A stretch of 21,466 nt of DNA from Pseudomonadota bacterium (GTDB taxonomy: Bacteria; Desulfobacterota; Syntrophobacteria; Syntrophobacterales; Syntrophobacteraceae): the NCBI GenBank assembly GCA_023442755.1, contig JAEZXS010000198.1:1-21466 (forward strand). Reading direction: 5' to 3'. Below are positions 16,205-21,466 of this stretch, piece by piece. The notes beneath the pieces are model-generated. The model had not been told where the DNA came from and searched no databases. It saw nothing but the letters and a program-made list of their open reading frames with translations. How positions within the stretch are numbered: position 1 is the stretch's first letter; every line of letters starts with the position of its first letter. Both the position numbers and the translations under genes were made by a program.

Positions 16205-17442
16205 CGCCTTAGGGTATTCCGTAGGGCATCTGCGAATTCCTTTGCTGAACTAAACCGCGAGCGCGCTCCAGCCAAAGCTTTCATGAGAACAACGTCGAGG
16301 TTTTGGTACTGCATGTCAAGGTTCGCGAGAGCTTGATAATCGTGTGGATCTGGAAGGTGTCTCGCCACAAGTTCATAGGTGATGACCCCACATGAGAAAA
16401 TATCGTGTAGCGGTGATCGCTCTCTCGGGTTTGCAAAAACTTCTGATGGAATATAGCCGAGCGTACCCACTAGGCTCGATGTTGTCAGGGAGGTCGTGGT
16501 CATTTCGTCGAACAAATACGCATGTCCAAAATCGACCACGATAGGCTGGCGGTCTGATCCGCGGACCAAGATATTCCCAGGTTTCAGATCCCGGTGGAGC
16601 ACGTTATTGTTGTGCGCATAATCAATAGCCTCAAGCACTTGCAACATTAGACCGACAACTTCTTCGACTTTTCTACCGTCGCAAGCATCTCGGAGAGTAA
16701 CCCCGGCAATTAGCGGCATTACAAGGTAAGGTCGTCCCTCGCAGTCGATTCCTGCATCGACATATGAGACAATCGCCCTGTGCTGGAGTCTTTGAAGCGT
16801 TTCCACCTCGCGACAGAACCGCGCCATTGCCATCTCACGATTCTGAACGAAAGGACTCGGGTCAAGTATCTTTATCGCAAAATTGAAGGTCCCAACGGAA
16901 GTGGTTCTCTCCGCATGATAAACACGGCCAAAGCCACCATGTCCAAGTTCTCTAACTAGCGAATAGCGTTCCAAACTAATAGTACCTGAAGCGGCGGAAT
17001 TATCGGTCCGTTCAGTCGATTTGAATATGATTGCATCACCATGCGCACGAATTAACTCGGGGGGCGCGATCACGTACGGGATTCCGTGTTTTGTCAAAAC
17101 GGAATTCAAATATTCAACGCCTGGTGTCGGAATCCCAGTTTGCTGGATCTTTGAGACGGATGTCCAAAAGGCATCGATAAATGTTGGAGTGCGCCCGGCG
17201 CACTCGTACATTAAAGACGAGAGGTCCGATTCTGCCCAGTCATAGCTAGAACTCGACGAATAGGTCTTGCCGTGGAAATTCGCAAAATTTGACTTAAACA
17301 GCTCAAGAATAGACTTCGGCGAGTCAGCGCTAGATGCAATCTGAAGCGCCAGTGCAAAGAATTCGTTCACGGCATCAGTCGGTACGACATCCGAATCCTC
17401 CGCAGTGCTAAACTTCCATTCGCCAGGATATTTCAATCCCAA
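16201..17442 (-). CDS. Hanks-type Ser/Thr protein kinase with an extra N-terminal domain
   Basis: A 413-residue soluble kinase. Residues about 160-413 form a complete kinase domain: glycine loop GHGGFG (167-172), Lys191 in AIKIL, Glu212 of helix C, HRDLKPGN (283-290), DFG (304-306) and GTLGYIPSE (326-334), so it should be active. Residues 1-130 form a separate, mostly helical domain containing the patterns ALYEC-like LMYECAGRTP, FIDAFW and VEYLNSVLTKHGIPY. This resembles the small N-terminal domains seen on AbiJ-like and other defence proteins, but that match is a recollection and uncertain. No membrane segment or PASTA repeats are present. The TTG start at 17442 is supported by GGGAG 8 nt upstream. 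It follows the ATPase gene after 35 bp and is probably part of the same operon. Confidence 0.88.
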   Translation of the reverse strand: MGLKYPGEWKFSTAEDSDVVPTDAVNEFFALALQIASSADSPKSILELFKSNFANFHGKTYSSSSSYDWAESDLSSLMYECAGRTPTFIDAFWTSVSKIQQTGIPTPGVEYLNSVLTKHGIPYVIAPPELIRAHGDAIIFKSTERTDNSAASGTISLERYSLVRELGHGGFGRVYHAERTTSVGTFNFAIKILDPSPFVQNREMAMARFCREVETLQRLQHRAIVSYVDAGIDCEGRPYLVMPLIAGVTLRDACDGRKVEEVVGLMLQVLEAIDYAHNNNVLHRDLKPGNILVRGSDRQPIVVDFGHAYLFDEMTTTSLTTSSLVGTLGYIPSEVFANPRERSPLHDIFSCGVITYELVARHLPDPHDYQALANLDMQYQNLDVVLMKALAGARSRFSSAKEFADALRNTLRR

Positions 17443-17450
17443 TTTCTATT

Positions 17451-17455
17451 CTCCC
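17451..17455 (-). promoter_or_regulatory. Shine-Dalgarno for the TTG-started kinase
   Basis: GGGAG on the - strand lies 8 nt before the TTG at 17442. The next in-frame ATG is more than 70 codons inside, so this site decides the start. Confidence 0.6.
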
Positions 17456-17477
17456 GAGCTCGTGTTTTAATATTCAT

Positions 17478-19436
17478 TTAGATGACATCGGCACGCATTT
17501 GCCAGTCACTTGGGATTAGTGCTCGCCCTGAGGCTCGCGTCCATCGCTCACGCGTAGCTGCCACATATCGTGGATCGTCCGCAAAGTAGGCATGCTCAAT
17601 AAGCAACACCTGCAAGCCATCCCGGCGCTCAGTTTCGGCGAATAGGAAGTCGATGTGCTTGCGCATCGCCAGAACGTCCTCGTCCTCTGACTGGCCATAG
17701 ATCTCGGTCTCGTCATCATCGCCACTGGTTGGGAAATAGGGCCGACTGATCTGATCAAAAACCAGAAGGCCAGGCACCGAAGACCTAGAAATCTCAAAGT
17801 AATGTTGCAAGGCAAAGGATAGAGATATATGCACCGCCAGGTAATTCTGATCCGAGCCAACTTCGGGCATCCTCAAAACTGCGCCACTGTCCGCCTCGAT
17901 GATGGTGACCGCAGGCTGACGCGCCGAAAATTGGATCTCGGACCCGATGCAGGGGGCGACAGTCGGCAACGCCGAGAGGGCTTCCGATGCGAAATTGGAA
18001 ATTTTTGCCTCAGCTCGGCGAAGTTTGATCTCTTTCGCCTCCCGATCAACGCGAGCCTCCAATTCGGCAATTTCGGCACGAAGCACATCAAGATCAATTG
18101 CTTGCTGATGTGGCTCATCAGCAGACGATTCAAGGAAAAAAGAGATACGTCCCAGTAGATGCGCTCGCAATTGGGCCAAGTCGGCCAGGCGCTTAGTCTC
18201 CTGACTCTGGCGCAACCAAGCTTTAATCTGGTCGTCTACTTCGTGCAGATCGGTGTTCAGCTTCTCTATCACCTCATCGATCACCCGACCGTGCTCAGTG
18301 AGTTTGGGCTTTACACGCTCTATTGCGGCACTTTCCGCACGCACCTTTAACAATACCGACTGCAATGCCCTCGCCATCTCCCTACCCTTTTCGGAGGGGT
18401 TAGCGCAGACAGGGCAGATAGTTGGAATATCATGTAATTGGAGATGCTCGGCCAGCATAAGCTTCTCGCGCTGGCGGGTCACAGCGCTCTCGAAGCCAGT
18501 CGCCTCTTGAATTGCTGTCCGCGTCGCCTGTGATTCTCTTCTTACCGCAGATAGTTCACCCAAAATCTGTCGGCGGCGTGTATGGAGCGCGCCGAGTTCA
18601 CTCTCGTTCGGATAGGTATTCGCCTCTAACTGAGCGGTGGACACTCGCCTGAGTTGCGCTAATAGTTCATCCTCTGTCCAATCGACTAATGGGCGCGGGG
18701 CAAGCCCAATACGGTGTGCCTCTCCAAGCAGGTTGATTGCCCGCTCTTTAAGCACGCTAAAGGCTGTCGCGCGGGAGCGTTCGCGGGCCTCCTCCTTGTC
18801 GAGAGTGCGCTGCAGTTGCCGAAGGCGCTGCTCTTCAATAGCGCTGGCCTCGTCGATGACACGTAGGAAGTACGGCATGGCTGCAACGATGTCGCGGGCC
18901 TTCTCCGGCCTTTCCAGACCGTGAAGTAGTGCGGTTTCACTACAGATTATCTCTTTGGTCACGAAAATGTACGGGGTGACATGTCGAATTGTGGCACGAC
19001 CGGACACGTTGCCAAGTGCATCGGGTCCACTTGGAAGGTCGCCAATCCCGAACGCCCGCTCAAGGAAAGCTTTCGCAGCTCCCACCGTAGTAGCGCCTTC
19101 GAATTCATCTACCGTTTCCGGCAAAGGCAGATTGCGCCCCGATTCGGTAAACATGTGTGTGCTGGTCCCCTGGCCGACAGGTGGAATGATCCGGCCGACC
19201 ACGATCTCTGCATCGCCGCAGGTCCATTTTACGCCAACGGCCACACAGCGCCGACGGACGTGCGCAGGCAGCTCACATTTGCTAGAACCTAAACAGTAAT
19301 CAATTGCTTTAATGAGAGTCGACTTTCCCGTCCCGGAGGCTCCGGTGATGATGTTCACACCCGGCTGAAACGAAATGTCGTGTCGCTGCCCCGCTACACC
19401 GAAGAAGAAGATCTTTGAGATATTCCAGCGTGTCAT
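17478..19436 (-). CDS. DUF3732-family SMC/Rad50-like ATPase (ABC-3C ATPase)
   Basis: A 652-residue ABC-type ATPase of the DUF3732 family. Walker A is GASGTGKST (32-40). Two coiled-coil arms (about 195-330 and 350-480) flank CPVC (Cys341, Cys344), which resembles the Rad50 zinc hook. The C-terminal half has the NYLAVHISLSFAL signature region (531-543), Walker B LLVFDQ (Asp561-Gln562, Gln in place of the usual Glu) and a His615 switch in LLIEHAY. DUF3732 ATPases belong to three-gene ABC-3C conflict systems described by Aravind and co-workers, where the ATPase is thought to sense invading nucleoprotein and license an effector. Its ATG overlaps the stop of the middle component by 4 bp (ATGA). Family assignment is strong; a defence role is inference from context. 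Confidence 0.9.
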   Translation of the reverse strand: MTRWNISKIFFFGVAGQRHDISFQPGVNIITGASGTGKSTLIKAIDYCLGSSKCELPAHVRRRCVAVGVKWTCGDAEIVVGRIIPPVGQGTSTHMFTESGRNLPLPETVDEFEGATTVGAAKAFLERAFGIGDLPSGPDALGNVSGRATIRHVTPYIFVTKEIICSETALLHGLERPEKARDIVAAMPYFLRVIDEASAIEEQRLRQLQRTLDKEEARERSRATAFSVLKERAINLLGEAHRIGLAPRPLVDWTEDELLAQLRRVSTAQLEANTYPNESELGALHTRRRQILGELSAVRRESQATRTAIQEATGFESAVTRQREKLMLAEHLQLHDIPTICPVCANPSEKGREMARALQSVLLKVRAESAAIERVKPKLTEHGRVIDEVIEKLNTDLHEVDDQIKAWLRQSQETKRLADLAQLRAHLLGRISFFLESSADEPHQQAIDLDVLRAEIAELEARVDREAKEIKLRRAEAKISNFASEALSALPTVAPCIGSEIQFSARQPAVTIIEADSGAVLRMPEVGSDQNYLAVHISLSFALQHYFEISRSSVPGLLVFDQISRPYFPTSGDDDETEIYGQSEDEDVLAMRKHIDFLFAETERRDGLQVLLIEHAYFADDPRYVAATRERWTRASGRALIPSDWQMRADVI

Positions 19437-19918
19437 ACGGTGAACCCCATCATGCAGAATGCTGTTTTAGTCGAACCGGCCGCAGCGAACCAGTAACCGA
19501 GTCGCTCGGCGTGTTGAAGCATTTGGGCCGTTTCCTCGCAAAGCCCTTTGACAGCTGTTTTCTTTATTTTACGTTCTCCCAAGATGAGTCGCGCACCCTT
19601 ATTCACTGCCAGAACTCGTGAGAAGCAACCGAATCGGATAGCCTCCGTTACGAGGCTCATAGAACCGTTCAGACGATCGGCCAACCCGATCTGAATGCAT
19701 GGGTTCCGTTCCAGCCATTCGAGCAGCCCCGTATTCTTATTGGTGCCTTCGAAGGAGTGGCCCAGGTCTCCAGACAGGGCGACCGGTACTGATAGATACA
19801 CAACTGGCAGCTCCGGACCGTGGTTGCTCACTGTAATAAAGGCTGCCGTGAAAGTGACAATGGCATAAGCACAGAAGGCCGGGTTCGTTTCCGAATAGAC
19901 ATCATGAGCGACTATCAT
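19433..19918 (-). CDS. ABC-3C middle component
   Basis: A 161-residue protein matching the small middle component of ABC three-component systems. The N-terminal YSETNPAFCAYAI segment and the following FTAAFITV helix are characteristic; the rest contains the GLLEWLERNP region and a helical C-terminus. It has no catalytic motif and presumably bridges ATPase and effector. Both ends use ATGA overlaps: its start overlaps the effector stop and its stop overlaps the ATPase start, so all three genes are translationally coupled in fixed order. The best support is the combination of size, position and the NPAF motif. Confidence 0.82.
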   Translation of the reverse strand: MIVAHDVYSETNPAFCAYAIVTFTAAFITVSNHGPELPVVYLSVPVALSGDLGHSFEGTNKNTGLLEWLERNPCIQIGLADRLNGSMSLVTEAIRFGCFSRVLAVNKGARLILGERKIKKTAVKGLCEETAQMLQHAERLGYWFAAAGSTKTAFCMMGFTV

Positions 19919-21144
19919 TCATCACCTCCCAAAAGCGCCAGGTAATCGGGGTGCCAGCCAACCTCAAGGTCTATTGCGAGCACCTGATAGCTGCCCCGCA
20001 CGTAATACGGTGCGCCCCAACCTTCTGAGATTGGACGAACTACGTGGGGTGCCTCCTCATGGGTCCAGCGAAGAATTTTCAGGCCTGAATCACATTTCCC
20101 ATTGTCGTCGGCTTCGACGCAGTCTTCAACCATCTGGGAATGGCGATCAGACCAATGTTCTTGGAGTACGCGGTCGTATTGGCCAATCACTGTAGCCATG
20201 CTCGGCTTCTCGTTCAGCCATTTCGAGCGTTGTTCGCGCGCCTTCCATTCCTCCCGGATCGCCTTAGTCAGATCCGAATCTTTGCCCCCGACCAAGCGTA
20301 TTTGGCGGGTAAGCATCCCATCCGGCTGGTAGTCTTTGGGCTGGCTCACAGTCTCAAAATCTGGGACTAACCTGTCCTGCTCAATGTCTGCGATAATAGT
20401 GGTAATTTGATGTTGCAGCTCTGCCCTTGAAATAACTCGCTCGCGCTTGCCGCAAAGTGAGTAGACGATTTCACGGTCCCACCACTCGATGAGCCGCTTG
20501 GCAATAGAGGGGCGCTCCTCTTCTGGCAAAAGCGTCAACTGTTCAGCAATTAAGGTTTCGATTTCACCGATGGTAGGGCTGTCGTGTTTTATAAGTGTAC
20601 GCCGGAGGAGATTCAGCCGCTTGTTCTCTGAAAGTTCGAGAAAGGCTTTGCATCCTTCGACACGGTCAGAATGCGGCAGCGCCTTATCATTCTTGGCGGC
20701 AGCTGAGCGCGCGTCCATGACACTCTGCGCCTCGTCTACCATCGCTTCGACTAGGTACTCGCGATCTGCATTCATTGAGGTCAGTGCCGTTATGGGGCTA
20801 CCACTCGGAATGCTGGCCACAGTGACGAGATGCAGCGTAGATTCGGAGAGCGTTAGTGCTGGAAGCACGTCAATCCAGGCCTTCATTGTCCGCCACAGCG
20901 CACGAGATTTAAGTGTAAGAGGCGGCGGTTGGGCTGTAATCGAATGCTTCAACTGGAACAAGAGCGTTTGCCCGTCAGTTCTCAATTGGACGTCGTCCAG
21001 TTGTTCAACTCCGATCGCAGCATTATCCATGTTCTGTCTCAACAGGGTCAGCAGCGCAAAGAATGTCTGATAGTAGAACCCTAGGGCAGCAGCTTCCGCA
21101 GAATGGGTAGAATCCTGGCTATCTCCGACCATGTTCGTTTGCAT
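19915..21144 (-). CDS. ABC-3C effector with Cap4/REase-like N-terminal domain
   Basis: A 409-residue protein. The N-terminal domain has GFYYQTFFALLTLL (22-35), then GVEQLDDV (Glu47, Asp50, Asp51) and LLFQLKHS (Gln64, Lys66). This E-D-QxK layout with a YQ helix matches restriction-endonuclease-fold nucleases of the DUF4297/Cap4 type. The middle and C-terminal part (about 160-409), with helical segments and WWDREIVYSL, fits the ABC-3C effector C-terminal domain that docks on the partner proteins. The likely action is cutting DNA once the ATPase is triggered; this is inferred from the motifs. AAGGTG about 10 nt before the ATG serves as ribosome site. It is the first gene of the operon. Confidence 0.82.
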   Translation of the reverse strand: MQTNMVGDSQDSTHSAEAAALGFYYQTFFALLTLLRQNMDNAAIGVEQLDDVQLRTDGQTLLFQLKHSITAQPPPLTLKSRALWRTMKAWIDVLPALTLSESTLHLVTVASIPSGSPITALTSMNADREYLVEAMVDEAQSVMDARSAAAKNDKALPHSDRVEGCKAFLELSENKRLNLLRRTLIKHDSPTIGEIETLIAEQLTLLPEEERPSIAKRLIEWWDREIVYSLCGKRERVISRAELQHQITTIIADIEQDRLVPDFETVSQPKDYQPDGMLTRQIRLVGGKDSDLTKAIREEWKAREQRSKWLNEKPSMATVIGQYDRVLQEHWSDRHSQMVEDCVEADDNGKCDSGLKILRWTHEEAPHVVRPISEGWGAPYYVRGSYQVLAIDLEVGWHPDYLALLGGDE

Positions 21145-21466
21145 CTTAAAACACCTTTATAGAACGGTTTCTCGACACGGCAGCAATCCCCTGCATTGCT
21201 CTGAGCCAACTGCCGGCCGCGCAGTGCATATTTTGGGGAGTCGGCTTCATCTGTTGTCAGTAGAATCACTAAGCGGCTTGCTGCAACTCGCAATTGCTAC
21301 TAAATGGACAATATAGAGTTAAATCGCCCGATTGGTAGCGAGATTGAGTCTCGCATTATACGCCTACGCTGTCCAGATACGCTGGCGTTTTCGCCTCCGC
21401 CCGACATGTTACTTCCTGAAGGAATAGGTACCTTAAATCTGTGATGAAAGAACGCTGAATATACCG
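21145..21466. other. upstream region of the defence operon, no gene seen
   Basis: This stretch of about 320 bp up to the window edge holds no supported coding region on either strand. A 70-codon - strand frame overlapping the effector start and a 61-codon + strand frame have no recognisable features. It should carry the operon promoter. A consensus -10 and a hairpin are listed separately; an imperfect inverted repeat (GAGCCAACT near 21203 with AGTCGGCTT near 21239) also occurs. No tRNA or integrase was found. Confidence 0.5.
21338..21360 (-). promoter_or_regulatory. candidate -10 box with adjacent 6-bp hairpin/operator
   Basis: A perfect TATAAT lies on the - strand at 21360-21355. Directly downstream, GCGAGA and TCTCGC (21354-21338) form a 6-bp perfect inverted repeat around a 5-nt centre. 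No good -35 was found 16-18 bp upstream, so the promoter would need an activator or be weak. The repeat sits where a repressor would bind to block initiation. Confidence 0.4.

Noticed and set aside
16027..16212. A 61-codon + strand frame at the junction
   Set aside because: No ribosome site or family features are seen, and it overlaps repeats and the kinase end. It is probably chance.
21081..21293. A 70-codon - strand frame overlapping the effector start
   Set aside because: No recognisable motif is seen, and it overlaps the better-supported effector start with its AAGGTG site.
21320..21400. tRNA-like stretch (GATTGGTAGCGAG...) near the right edge
   Set aside because: It lacks a T-arm GTTCGA motif and an acceptor stem; the hairpin is explained better as an operator or leader structure.
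15869..21466. Integrase, transposase or CRISPR array associated with the island
   Set aside because: No such gene or regularly spaced repeat array was found in the window. The transfer claim rests only on composition, gene content and the junction repeats.

Overview
The window reads as chromosomal DNA of a strictly anaerobic, high-G+C bacterium. A syntrophic or sulfate-reducing member of Desulfobacterota is the best guess. The clues are an anaerobic-type cobalamin set that includes CbiG, a MetV/MetF pair of the Wood-Ljungdahl type, and iron-sulfur flavoprotein subunits related to NADH-linked formate dehydrogenases and hydrogenases. The taxonomic call is inference, because no rRNA or other marker gene lies in the window.

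Positions 1-5035 are housekeeping and regulatory genes on the + strand: the 3' part of guaA (GMP synthase), a UPF0280 (ApbE-like) protein, a YfcE-type phosphoesterase, a HIT-family nucleotide hydrolase/phosphorylase overlapping a LapA-type membrane protein, a strong intrinsic terminator, and an HDOD signalling protein. Positions 5057-7732 hold a - strand cobalamin operon, cbiF-cbiG-cbiH, with overlapping genes.

Positions 8038-15868, divergent from the cob operon, form a tight five-gene + strand operon. It encodes a formate-dehydrogenase-like/NuoG-like iron-sulfur subunit, a NuoE subunit, a NuoF-GltD fusion flavoprotein, MetV and MetF. The operon looks like an NAD(P)H-linked methylene-tetrahydrofolate reductase complex. 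The FDH-like subunit keeps its cluster motifs but has lost all three formate-active-site residues (Sec/Cys, His and Arg are replaced by Tyr351, Ser352 and Asp537). It is therefore probably an electron-transfer or scaffold subunit and not a formate dehydrogenase. The neighbouring corrinoid genes fit a cell that moves methyl groups from methyl-THF onto a corrinoid protein.

Positions 15869-16200 are a gene-poor junction with a degenerate direct repeat. Beyond it the base composition becomes visibly less G+C-rich and all genes are on the - strand. This accessory island (21144 down to 16201) is a four-gene operon that looks like an anti-phage ABC three-component (ABC-3C) system: an effector with a Cap4/restriction-endonuclease-like N-terminus, a small middle component, a DUF3732 SMC/Rad50-like ATPase with a CPVC zinc-hook motif, and a catalytically intact Hanks-type Ser/Thr kinase with an extra helical N-terminal domain. 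The first three genes are linked by ATGA stop-start overlaps, and the kinase follows after 35 bp with its own Shine-Dalgarno and a TTG start. A kinase attached to an ABC-3C module is the most novel-looking biology here, together with the inactivated FDH-like subunit in the MetVF operon. About 320 bp of upstream DNA with a candidate -10 box and a 6-bp hairpin/operator closes the window.
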